Source of the DNA: Hydrangea macrophylla
Taxonomy: Eukaryota > Streptophyta > Magnoliopsida > Cornales > Hydrangeaceae
Reading direction: 5' to 3'
DNA length: 64,000 bases
NCBI GenBank assembly: GCA_033977485.1
Contig: CM066990.1
Location: 11,577,001 to 11,641,000 of the forward strand
Shown here: positions 34,945-45,144 of the stretch, piece after piece
Layout of the letters: each line of letters opens with the position of its first letter
Position numbering within the stretch: position 1 is the stretch's first letter
Made by a program: the position numbers and the translations under genes
The notes under the pieces: generated by a model
The model's database searches: none
Told to the model about the DNA's origin: nothing
The model's input: only the letters and a program-made list of their open reading frames with translations

Positions 34945-34956
34945 GGGGTATGCCCC
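34945..34956 (+). promoter_or_regulatory. LINE 3'-UTR hairpin
   Basis: GGGGTATGCCCC (4-bp stem, 4-base loop, preceded by CCT) lies about 55 bases before the poly-A. The same position holds GGGGTATGCCCC at 19040 and 21838, GGGGCATGCCCC at 24057 and GGGGTTTGGCCCC at 40448. Such 3' hairpins can serve as the RT recognition site. Confidence 0.65.
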
Positions 34957-35445
34957 TTGTACATATGTAGATGCCGTTTGGCTTTTTTTTTTTGATTTAT
35001 TTACCATTTCCCGAAAAAAAAAAAAACTAAAAATTAGAAAAATTTTCGTCTAAGTTCCATTTTGGACCAAAATAAGAATTCAAAACTAATTTATGTGGAA
35101 TCTCTATACCAGCTACTATACTAGCTACCTTTTAAGCAATGTATCACTCACGTTCTAGCCATAGTGTTCAAAACAATCCAGAACAATATCAAAACTACCA
35201 GAAATTAAACAAAATAGGTACAATTACTATTCATCAAAATACCTGATAAAGTCAAATAATATTTAAATCACATAAGTCATTTAATCATCCCAATGCATCA
35301 TGATTTACCAAGTTCCCGTGCCTCTACTCGGCACTCACCGTTGACCCACGTCATCTCATCTCAACTATTAATAAACATTAATAATTTCACATGATACCGC
35401 ATATGTTTATTAACAATGTATGTCAAATCTGGAATGGATGTGACA

Positions 35446-35457
35446 ACTCTCCCCTCC
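35446..35457 (-). other. Polypurine tract of a minus-strand gypsy element
   Basis: The minus strand reads GGAGGGGAGAGT directly before TGTCACATCC. The preceding minus-strand phrase GGGGACAAACTTCC is familiar from the 3' end of plant gypsy elements. Confidence 0.6.
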
Positions 35458-35525
35458 AAAAAGGAAGTTTGTCCCCAAACTTAAACCATCATCTCAAGTC
35501 ACCAAGACTTCACACAAGTACTTCT

Positions 35526-35579
35526 AACATTTGCCTTATACACACTTTTTTCGGAAAACAACATTTGCCTTATACACAC
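35526..35579 (-). mobile_element. Ultra-short LINE insertion with 20-bp TSD
   Basis: AACATTTGCCTTATACACAC occurs twice (35526-35545, 35560-35579), identical over 20 bases. The 14 bases between read, on the minus strand, GTTTTCCGAAAAAA, which matches the last bases of the LINE 3' end (GTTTCCG plus poly-A at 19093). This is a target-primed insertion aborted after about 8 bases of LINE sequence. Confidence 0.82.
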
Positions 35580-37377
35580 ACTAACAACTTTATTGAGAAG
35601 TCATAGTCTCACGAGGAAAATAAATCCTTAGAGCCCCCATTTCAATCCAATAGAAGATTCAAACAGAATCCTAGCAAAACCCTGAAAATTCCCGATAAAT
35701 AAGAACATCAATACCTGAGTAGAACTTACTCAATAGTTACACCTGACGTTAACTTACATCATGACGTCACACGTCAACTCACATATCCTTTCATCTTACT
35801 TATCACATATACTTTTTGAAACCCAAAGGTTATATCCTAATCACCAAAACGAAGCAAGTAACTCCTCTCCCATTCACCTATCTTTCTTTTTGACCAAAAT
35901 TCGTTGTTAACACAGCTCGACTAGCTAACCTCTATACATGATTCTTCATCTCGAAGTGAACAAAAACTGAGTACCATCATACGTACATACCCTGTTGGCA
36001 TGCTAGTGTTCCAACCAACTATTTCATATACCATAGATTCAATCCCTTGTCATACGAATCACAAAATACTTGTAGAATGATAACATATTTCGATCAACTT
36101 CCCATTTCTTATCAAATTTCAATCTTTGTTTCCTAATAAATCCATATAACAACAATACCAGTTGAAGTGACTATTACATTGTCGATAGTGCATCACACTA
36201 ATACCTTCTCTCTGTCCCTTATAATTCTTATTATTCCATTTCAGTTTAACCAACCTCGTACTACACTTAAAATTTCACATGCTTTATAAGGCACCATTCC
36301 GATTCCCAATTGAAAGTCTCACACCATGTTACTCATTCGAACTCCCAAAAGTCCCGAATTACCCTTGGTGAGGTCAAACACATTCGTTATCGATCACTCC
36401 AAAATCTGCACCCAACTACCGTCAATTAGCATAGAAGATTTATACCTTGAAATTTTGATTTAAAACTTTTAACAAGGTCCAATATATTTTTCATTTAGAT
36501 TTTAAAACAACTATTCTGAAATCTCACATAATACCTCATCTCTTCTCAGTACCACCACCCTAATATCCATCGTAACGAATAGCATTGTTAATCAAAATTT
36601 GACTTAGCCAATCATACACGTACCACAGAGTTTATCAAAACATATCCTCTTGTTCGGAACATACTCTGTTCTTGTCTCAAACTATTGATCATTCATAATC
36701 CATCATGTTCACATAGTGTACTCACACCCCGAGCCAATCACTTTTCTGTTAAAAATCTCAATTGCAATGTTATCCATTCTCATCCCATACCCTACTCGTA
36801 TACTATCCTTTAGTCTATCAGTCTAGGTAGATCCACAATCATTTACATAGTTTACAACTCTATACGTCTTTGGTGTTTCACTTTCATCTTTACATAAGTC
36901 CATATTGATCACACTTCTATACCTCAACTCCCCCTGAGTTCCTTACAACCGTTTACACTAAGCATATATTCTTCATATAACATCTCAAGGCACCATACCT
37001 AATTCCGACATTCAATGTTTCATAGCCGTAGTCGACTCTGACTGAATTCTAATTTAAACTCTCTAGTCCTTTATTTATGCTATCCGGCCTCCAATCCATT
37101 GTTCCTGAATAACATGTTGCTCAAGCATTCATAAGTCCCATATGCTACTTGAAGATACCCTGGTAATTAAACCTCCCCATATAATGCTATAGTTTCACGG
37201 TGTTCGATGAATTCCTTATCAACTTCCTATTCACCTACCTCTCGCGATAATACCCCAAATCACCCTATCCTCCCTCTGGTTACCAATGTCAACCGATTCA
37301 TAGATATTGTCTACAAGTGCTTCAAACTTTACGGATCTCATCAAGTTCCCGATCGTTCAAAACTTCAATTCATCCAT
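35580..37377. other. Non-coding body of the minus-strand gypsy-like element
   Basis: About 1.8 kb of AT-rich, C/T-biased DNA with no gag or pol trace on either strand. It continues after the next LINE at 40510-40957 and after the Tat element at 61695, so these pieces seem to be one non-autonomous element cut by insertions. Confidence 0.45.
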
Positions 37378-37387
37378 AACCTCGGGT

Positions 37388-40300
37388 GGTGGTTCCATAT
37401 ATGAAGAGTGCTAGTGTTAAGAAAAGGAAGGAAAAGCTCTTCCCTTTTCCTAGCAATGTGAGAAAGCTGAACATCCAAGCTAAGAGATCTACTAAACTTC
37501 CTTTCAAAGAGCTTTGGGAAGACGATGAACCACTTAGTGACTTACAAGTTAATGTAGAAAGCTTGGAGGAGGAAGCCATTTCTGTTGGGTTTTTGGAGGC
37601 TGAGGAAACTACCAATGAGGTTGCTGGGTTTCATCTTGCTGAACAAAATATGGATGGATCAGATAAAGACCCTGATGTGGTGGAGACACTCTCTTTCAAA
37701 TCCGTTCATGATTCCTGTGAGCTTGCAAAAAGAAAGAGACACCAAAGTGAGCTAGACATACATAATAAGCAGATTAGCTCTTTCTTTGAAGAACCTAAGG
37801 GAGAGAACTTGGATATTTCTAATCAGGCTAATGGATTTCCAATTGGTCCAAATATTTTAGATGTTGGATCAATGTCTCATCTAAAAGACTCAGTTATTGT
37901 TCCTAATCAGCTTGGAAAAGTCCGTATGGAGGATTTCCAAATTAACCCAGTAAGTTTAGGAGACGAACAAGTTGTTGATAGTTTCAAAGGTAGTCCTCCT
38001 ATAATTTATGCTATTGATTTGAAAATAGCAAATGGGGTTGAAAGTTTACCCTTAGATCCATTTCATGGTCTGGTTACGGAAACCGAGGTGTTTATGGAGT
38101 GAATCTCACGCACAACCCTCCAACGGTCATGAAGCAAATACGGGTACTGGGCTTGGTGAATCCTACGCGCCTTCGTTGGTCTTGGGGATTGATAATCTGA
38201 ATACAAATAAAGTTGCTATACCTACTGTCAGCCTGGGCGTGGAAGGACACCCTCGGTCAGGCCAAAATGTTGTCCATGAACTTTTGGGTCCCACGGCAAT
38301 TAATGCTAGTCAAGAAAAGGAAGATCACGCATTCCCTCTCCAGCTCAACACGCAAGGAAATGGTAAGGTCCCACTCTCTTCTTCCCAGTACGGTGGGTCC
38401 CACCTTATTGATCTACCCTCCAAGAATAGCCCTCATGTGATATGCATTTCTGCCGTAAATTCTGAACAAACGGCTGTCTTAACCCACTGCTACAAGGAAG
38501 GTATTAAATGCCGAGAGGAATTTTGTGGGGCCACCCATGTGAAAACACCTAACCTCAAATGCTCCTCTCCCCGACGCGTGGAGCCTGTCCTCCTTTTCCC
38601 AGATAAGGGCCCAGCGGCTAATGATCAGTCTGATTTCATTATCCATAGGTCAAGCCAAGAATTAACTAAGCCACCTCAAAGCTCTCTCAAGGATCATGTG
38701 GAGCCCACCGAATGCTTTTCTTCATCTCGTGCCACGTGCCCTTCTTTTACTGATTCCATCATCCTGCCGTTGAGGCTCCAAGCTGGCCACGTTCCTGTGG
38801 TCCCCACGCTCAAGTCCACTCCGGCTCATCCTAATGATGATGTCCTTGCTGCCACGCAAGAAAAGACCACTCCCTATGATGTCAAATCGACAATTAATGC
38901 CTCTAGCATTAGTCAGATTAACGGCCATATAGAATATGATATGCGAATTGTTAAGCCCACAAATCCGGGCACAACTGCTAATTATCACATGGGGATTACG
39001 CAAGGTCAGGAGCACAATGCAGCTGGTGGGGCCCAACGTAAGTCATGGGCTAGGTTATTCAATACTGAGGATCAGAAAGGTAGTTTGCCCCAAATTGAGC
39101 TGGGATCAGATTTGGGAATTAATTACAGACCCATAGACAGTAGCAAGGAATTCAATTTGGAGTTTGTGGACCATGGAGGGATTGAAGATGATCTTGTTCT
39201 TAAAATCCCGAAGGACTTAACTGTTGCTGGGAAAGACGAATGGACTGCTACCTTGGTTGGCCAGTTTCTTGGCAGGAAGCTTCCGTTTTCCCTAGTCTCT
39301 AACGTTACTGATCGGCTATGGGCTAATGAGGGCCTTATTGATACGTTGGCCACTGATTCGGGATGTTTCTTTTTTTCATTCTCTAGTACGGAAGCCAGGG
39401 ATGCAATCTTAGAAGGAGGACCATGGTTTGTGGCAGGTCAACCTCTTCTACTTAGGCCGTGGAAACCACACTTCTCTTTTGAAAACGAGGAGGTTCACTC
39501 CATTCCGATCTGGATTAATTTCTATGGTATACCGCTTGAATATTGGAATCCGAAGGGAATCAGTTTTATCTCTAGTTTCATTGGGAAACCTATTCGTGTT
39601 GATCGCGTTACTGCAAGTAGAAGGCGTATAACCTATGCTCGTGTTTGCATAGAAGTTTCTGCAGATTTTGAGTTTTTCAATGAATTCCATATCGAGTCAG
39701 AAGATGAGGAGACTGGCAATTCTGTAAGAACTAAGATCAATTTGGAATATCAATGGACCCCGGTTCGATGCAAAAAGTGCTCCCAGTTTGGTCATGATTA
39801 TTCTCGGACTACGTCTCCAGTTCTAAGCCATCCAGTTCGCCACCCTATCAAGAGGAACGGTAAGGATAAGGGGACCTGGCAAGTTGTTTCAGGAAAAGAT
39901 AGAGGAAAAAAGACTGTTGTTGACCACACTTCTGACCGTGCTAAAAGCACGAATGGCTCGGCTATTCCGCTTGCGAAGGGTAACCGATTTGAAGCCCTTT
40001 CTCAGCTTTTGGATGATCCTGATCCTAAACCCGTCAAAGTTGATACCATTGTTTCTCCCTCCGCCCAGACATCTTGCCCCGTAGCTAGCTCCTCTTACCA
40101 TACAGATGTTCCTCGAGGTGAGACCAGAGAGGAAACCACATCCCTCTTTAGTGTGGATGACATTGATGACTGTTTTAGTGATTCTGGCCAAGCTAGTGAG
40201 GTCGGGACCCCTACAAGGGGTAGTCCCCTCTCCAATAGACAGAAAAAGAAGGAAGCTAAGATGAAATTCAGTGGGAGTCGCCCCAAGGGACGACATCGAT

Positions 40301-40499
40301 CCTGAGGAGGCCCTTCTTTGGGTGGTTGGATGTCTCATGTGTTTGATTCATTCCATGTTGCTATGTTTGTTTGTTTGCTTGTTGTTCTTCTTTTCAAATA
40401 TTTAGTCTGGCTCTCGTAGCATGATCTTGCGCTTTTTGTTATATCCTGGGGTTTGGCCCCTTTTTTTGGATTCAATTAACCATTTTTCCGAAAAAAAAA
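37388..40499 (+). mobile_element. ORF1-only LINE (5 of 6)
   Basis: A 10-bp TSD AACCTCGGGT (37378-37387, 40500-40509) flanks 3.1 kb made of a LINE ORF1 followed directly by a 194-bp LINE 3' UTR with hairpin (40448-40460), TTTTTCCG and poly-A. ORF2 is entirely absent. The 5' UTR is almost absent (13 bases before ATG). The structure is like mammalian HAL1 elements, which are L1 copies lacking ORF2. Confidence 0.88.
37401..40305 (+). pseudogene. LINE ORF1 of the ORF1-only element (one frameshift)
   Basis: The N-terminal part is open in one frame to 38102 and the rest in another frame from about 38065 to the TGA at 40303, so one indel lies near 38065-38100. Together they span about 965 residues, as in the intact ORF1. 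The DUF4283-like domain is clear (EWTATLVGQFLGRKLPFSLV, LEGGPWFVAGQPLLLRPW, IPIWINFYGIPLEYWNPKGI). The zinc knuckle keeps only CKKCSQFGH. The basic end KGRHRS matches the C-terminus of the other ORF1 copies, so ORF1 is complete at its 3' end. Confidence 0.9.
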
Positions 40500-40509
40500 A
40501 ACCTCGGGT

Positions 40510-40957
40510 TATTCCAATACTTAAACTAAGATCAAGTTCCTTTTGAACCAATTCTCAAGTCAACTTGTTTAGTGACACACCTCTAACTTACTAAGTCCAA
40601 GTGTATGACATTTCACTAACCCTTACTTTAGAATTTCGAAGTTTAAAATCTGCTCACGTAGAACTTTTTCATTTGACAAACGCCGTTGTGTCCCAAGCAT
40701 GAAGTATACCATATCCTTCCACGATACCAGTCTTCCATGGTCTACTTGATACCTAATCACAAGTATTTAAAACAAACTTTCTTACTCAGCAAAAGTTTTA
40801 TTTTAAAACATTTTAAACACTTTAAAATTTTCTTAGGGTGAAGTCCGATATTCTCACAACTCTCTAACCTTGTTGGATTCCAAGACATTGAGATAGTATT
40901 CCATTGTATTGACCATTGTTCTCTAACCACCTTATATCCAACCATGTTATCCGATGA
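40510..40957. other. Non-coding DNA between LINE and Tat element
   Basis: AT-rich DNA, continuous in style with 35580-37377. No gene is seen. Confidence 0.4.
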
Positions 40958-41240
40958 CGTATTGTAGACACCCCAATTTTGACCGGCCGTCGAATTTAGG
41001 AGAGCGTCACCTCCACGTCCAATGATGACAATGACCGAAAAATTCGAAGTATTCCAAGCTCTTCAGAAAACTCTCCAAAACGCGATAAAATTTCACAGAA
41101 AGAGGGAAATACCAGGTATTTAGGAGAATTCAGATATAAAACACAACTTTTGGAAAAGATATTCAAAAATAATTTGTTTCAAAAAGAGAAAAGACCTAAA
41201 AGGGGAATTTTAGCCAAAACCGGCACACGGCGGGCTTCCG

Positions 41241-41535
41241 CGGCACTCGGTGACTGCCGCACGGCAGTCACAGAGTGCCGTGCCGGCACTCACCAAGTGC
41301 CGCCACAGGTTTCTGACTGCCGTTTGCTTTTAAAGTCTGTATTTTGCAGAGCAATACGTATGCGCATGCGAATAAGAACAAAAAACTGATAAAGTAAGAC
41401 TGACAAAAATGCGGCAATCCATTAATTGCCGCGGCATTTGGTGAATGCCGCGCGGCAGTCATGAAGTGCCGCAACGGCATTTGATGAATGCCGTAGCGGC
41501 AGTCACGGACTGCCGCGTCAGTATCTGGACTGCCG
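41241..41535 (+). promoter_or_regulatory. CGGCA-N9-TGCCG inverted-repeat array of the LTR
   Basis: Three units (41241-41259, 41262-41280, 41284-41302) and six more from 41412 (41412-41431, 41432-41450, 41453-41471, 41475-41493, 41497-41515, then a degenerate one) are 19 bases long (one 20). Each is an imperfect palindrome with arms CGGCA and TGCCG. Spacers are 0-3 bases (CA, TGC, CG, CAA, TAG). The array ends about 110 bases before the TATA box. The 3' LTR has the same array at 59011-59305. Confidence 0.92.
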
Positions 41536-41645
41536 CACTGGACAGCAGTCTGCATAATTTTAGAAAGTACACATTGTACCAACTACTGAGGGAATTACAC
41601 CTGTTTTTTGCTCCGAAATTCACCAAAAATACCTGGTAATTTTGC

Positions 41646-41652
41646 TTATAAA
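41646..41652 (+). promoter_or_regulatory. TATA box of the Tat LTR
   Basis: GCTTATAAAAGAGAAGG is a good plant TATA context, downstream of the inverted-repeat array and upstream of a purine-rich leader. Transcription would start about 30 bases later. The 3' LTR copy is at about 59416. Confidence 0.65.
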
Positions 41653-43921
41653 AGAGAAGGGATCTTCCTAAAAGAAGGGAGACCAAGAAGAACACCAAGA
41701 AACACATTGGGAGAGAGGTCACATACAAAAATACTTCCATTCCACCAACATTTTTAGAGAGAAAAGAGAGTGTTTAGAGAATTAGAGAGAAGAGCTTGGA
41801 AGATCTTCAAAGAAAAGAAAACTTTGAGGATAATTTGGAGGTGATCCTCTAACCATAGATTATTGGCTTTTTCTTTCTTCTTTTAAAATCTCTAATCCTA
41901 GAATCTTTCACCATTTTCTTTGTTTATCAAGTAACTTAGGAGTTCTTTTGTTTCCATATTACTCTCTTCCACTTTCTTTGTTTATATTCCTCTCTTGAAG
42001 GTCTTGGAGATCTTCAATGTCTCTTTTGATCTCTTGAGCATGATCTTTTGAATCCCATGTAGGCTTGTGCTTCACATAGGAGTCAAAGTTTGATCACCAC
42101 CTCATAAGAGGATCCAAGTCCATACTCATGATTTGGATCTTCTAAATTTGATGTCTTGAGGAATCCCTTCTATATTCCTTTAGGACTCATGAGTCATAGT
42201 CATGTCTCCTTCTCCAATGACCATCAAATGGTAGGAGAAGGTAGTTTTGAGTCTAAACCCATCTCCATGGTTTAGATTCCTTATCTTGTAGATTTCATGA
42301 AGTCTATCCATATTTCATTTGAAATCTATAAAGAATAAAGGTTTATAGTCTCTAATGGCCATCAAATGGTAAGAGAAGTGGTTTGGTTCAACTCAACTTC
42401 ATGGTTTAATAGTTGGAGTTACCAAATAAAAATTGAACTAGCAAAGTAAAAACAGTGAATCCACAAACTGTTTTTGATCAAAGATTTTTAGTTCGAAATC
42501 TAACCGTTGCAATCAAGTGAAATCAACGGGAAAGTGTCAATAACACAATATTCTACCGCTGTAATTTTTGTTTTGAGGTGGTTTCATGTTTAGCATGGTT
42601 TGATCATGAGTTTTGTGACACAAATGCAATCTGTCCAGAATTTCAGAATAGTTTCAGAATAGTGACACTCCTTTGAAACAATTAAATCAGAGTTCCAATA
42701 AAGTGTTTGTGACCCCAAATAATTTTTTCTATGAAGATTAATGTGTTAGGAAGTCACCCTAAAAAGAACAAAGCAATTCGGATTTTTTTGCTATTTTTAA
42801 TAAATCGTGCAAGAATTCTGGACAGAAGGTTGTAAAGTGCTGAGTGATGTCTAGTATTTTTCATATTCCCGGAGATCCGACCGTTGGAACTTTGATTTTC
42901 TTTTTGATTTGAAAACTAGACTCACAGAGGCATATTGAGCCCAAAAATCATCAAGATCAAACCATGGGAGATATGCTTTTTTATTTCTTTTAAGTTCTGG
43001 TCTGCTCTCTGCAATTTTCAGAGTTTTATGACACATTTGACTTACTTTGTAAATAAGGGTCTAAATGACTTTTCTATGATCTAAGGCTTAAACCATGCTT
43101 TAATAATGTTTAGTTGAGCTTGAATTCAAGGTTTAAGAGTATCTCATAGTTTATCCTTGTCCATGTACATATTCATCTATATGATTCGACATTTGTAATT
43201 AAGACTCATTTGCTTGGGATTTAATTACATTACATAGATGTAAGCTAGAAATTTAGAATTGTCATTTTAACATTGTATTTTGCATATCATGTGGACTAAC
43301 CCTTTGTTTTGTAGCGCTATTAAGGTACGATTTCTAGAACTCCTCTTTAATTTATCTTAATTTCTTATTTTTATTGATTTTTTCGACTCAATGTGCGACA
43401 CCTTAGAATTAGGTTTTGCCTTATGTGTATATATGATTAGAGACTCTTTTTAGGATTTTCTTTTATTCGCATGCATTGCACGTTCATTATCGCTGCTGGA
43501 TCTCAGGTAAGTTCACTTGTTCTCTATTGCATATCATATCGCTTGTTACCTGAATTACGTGGCTTTTGAATGATATTTTGTCAATTGCAATTTTACACCC
43601 TTTGGACATGCTTTTTGTGATGTATATGTATATATGTATTAGTTGAGGGCATGCTTAGATTAATAAATCTGATTAAAAGGATGTTGAGTAGAGGCCTATC
43701 GCAAGATAGGATGAGAGAGGGTGTTTTAGTCCGACGGGCTCCTTCCTCTCTCATTCCATAATCCCCGGACCTAGTTAATCTCTGGTTTCTAAAAGATCAG
43801 TTTGCTTTTAAAATGGTTTCTTAATTTTCCTTTTAAAAATTAAGTGGCGACTCATTTTGTTTTGAAATTGGAATTTCGAAAAGAAAAGCTGTGGGTAAGT
43901 CAACCTGCGATATCCACAATC

Positions 43922-43939
43922 TGGCGACTCTGCTGGGGA
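43922..43939 (+). other. Primer-binding site of the Tat element
   Basis: TGGCGACTCTGCTGGGGA follows the LTR end after three bases. It is complementary to a tRNA 3' end (TGG pairs with CCA). From memory this type is the tRNA-Arg site of Ogre-like elements. Confidence 0.75.
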
Positions 43940-45144
43940 TCGAACCCAGAATCTCTGGTTTCGCAGACCAGAATTCTGATTTTGGGTTCACTTGAGGATT
44001 AGACTTGAAAAACATCCTTTTAATCGAATTTAATCAATCTTTGTGTGCCTGCTGCATTTCACTTGCATGTCCAGCCAGTCGATTGCATAGAACTATGACC
44101 TTGGAGGCTCGGGGCAACCCGGTCGGTCAAGTTATCATGGGACTGTGTGATCACCCTTGATCTCGTACCATGATTTGGTATATGAAGCATCCTATCGGGT
44201 GTGTGTCAAGGGTCCCTTATTTGACCAAACCCAGCCTGTGCATAATAGTTTCTATAGAACCTTTCAAATTTAGGAAATCAGCTCTTGATTAGGTTTATGT
44301 GCTAGGAAGTTTTGTATGCCCGGAAGGGATTATTTGAGATGATGACGATGCTTGCTTGATAAAAAAAAATGCATAATCTTTTAATCACCTTTTAGCAAAT
44401 TCTCCTCATGTTCTGCGACATTTGGAGAACATGCCGAACCCTGATTATAAGATTATACTTCTTATATCATGTCTAGCTAAGCATCATTGACCTTGTATGT
44501 ATCCAAATTCATGAAAAGTACGGTGATAATCCATATCATGTGATCCTTCTGCCCAAAGAGTTTTAAATCCATCTTTGAAAACAAACAGATTTTGCCGTCT
44601 TTATTCCAAAGTTTTCAATCACTTTTCCAAAAAAAATTGGCAGTTCATTTTTTTCTGATTAAAACTTCAGAGCCAAACTAAGGTTATTCATCAGCTAAGA
44701 CACTTTTCAAAATAGAAGTTTCAACTCAATCACTTTTTGAAAAGCGTGATCCAAAATTCTTGAAAATTGTTTTCTAAAGATTTCATCAGAAATGCTTTTT
44801 TTCAAATAAAAACCCTAAAATTTCCGGACATCGAAGGGTAAAGAGGGTCACAATGAATGGAGAAATCATCGTACTTGACATGGGTAAGGGTTTTATGTGC
44901 TTATGTGCTTATGTGTTAGGACTAGGATTTTCTTTTTCTTTGGCATATAGAGTAGGCACACACACACACATGCATTGCATCCGCATGACATACAAAATAA
45001 AAGTTTTGCTAAGATAAAGGTAAAAAGGTATTCTAAAAAAAATAATAATAATAAAGCTTAAAATCTGCTGTAGGAGCGAAAATAGCCAATCAAGCGTGGT
45101 TCAGGGATCCTACGGCAAGACTTGTAAGGAGAGGATACGCTAAC
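43940..45144 (+). other. Leader between PBS and gag
   Basis: 1.2 kb without a long ORF. The extra ORF1 that Ogre elements proper have before gag is not seen, which argues for a Tat-type relative. A small (CA)n run lies near 44957. Confidence 0.6.

Larger units (their letters stand above)
28152..35024 (+). mobile_element. Nearly intact full-length LINE (4 of 6), 6.9 kb
   Basis: A 15-bp perfect TSD AACTAAAAATTAGAA (28137-28151 and 35025-35039) flanks a 93-bp 5' UTR, ORF1, ORF2, a 3' UTR of about 0.28 kb and poly-A. The 3' UTR hairpin is at 34945-34956. Only one defect is visible, a stop in ORF2. It is the reference copy for the shorter LINEs around it. Confidence 0.95.
27530..35445 (-). repeat. 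Minus-strand gypsy LTR, split by a full-length LINE
   Basis: On the minus strand the LTR starts TGTCACATCC at 35445, just after a purine tract (35457-35446). It contains the LINE at 28152-35024. The left end is not resolved; 27530-28136 is non-coding and assigned by continuity only. Confidence 0.5.
40963..43918 (+). repeat. 5' LTR of the Tat element (2956 bp)
   Basis: It contains the CGGCA-N9-TGCCG array (41241-41302 and 41412-41535) and a TATA box TATAAAA at about 41647, then a transcribed part with a pyrimidine-rich stretch. The ORFs inside it recur at the same places in the 3' LTR and are not genes. Confidence 0.95.

Noticed and set aside
41150..41740. ORFs in the Tat LTR as genes (same set at 58920-59510)
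   Set aside because: They overlap on both strands over the inverted-repeat array and occur in both LTRs only because the LTRs are copies.
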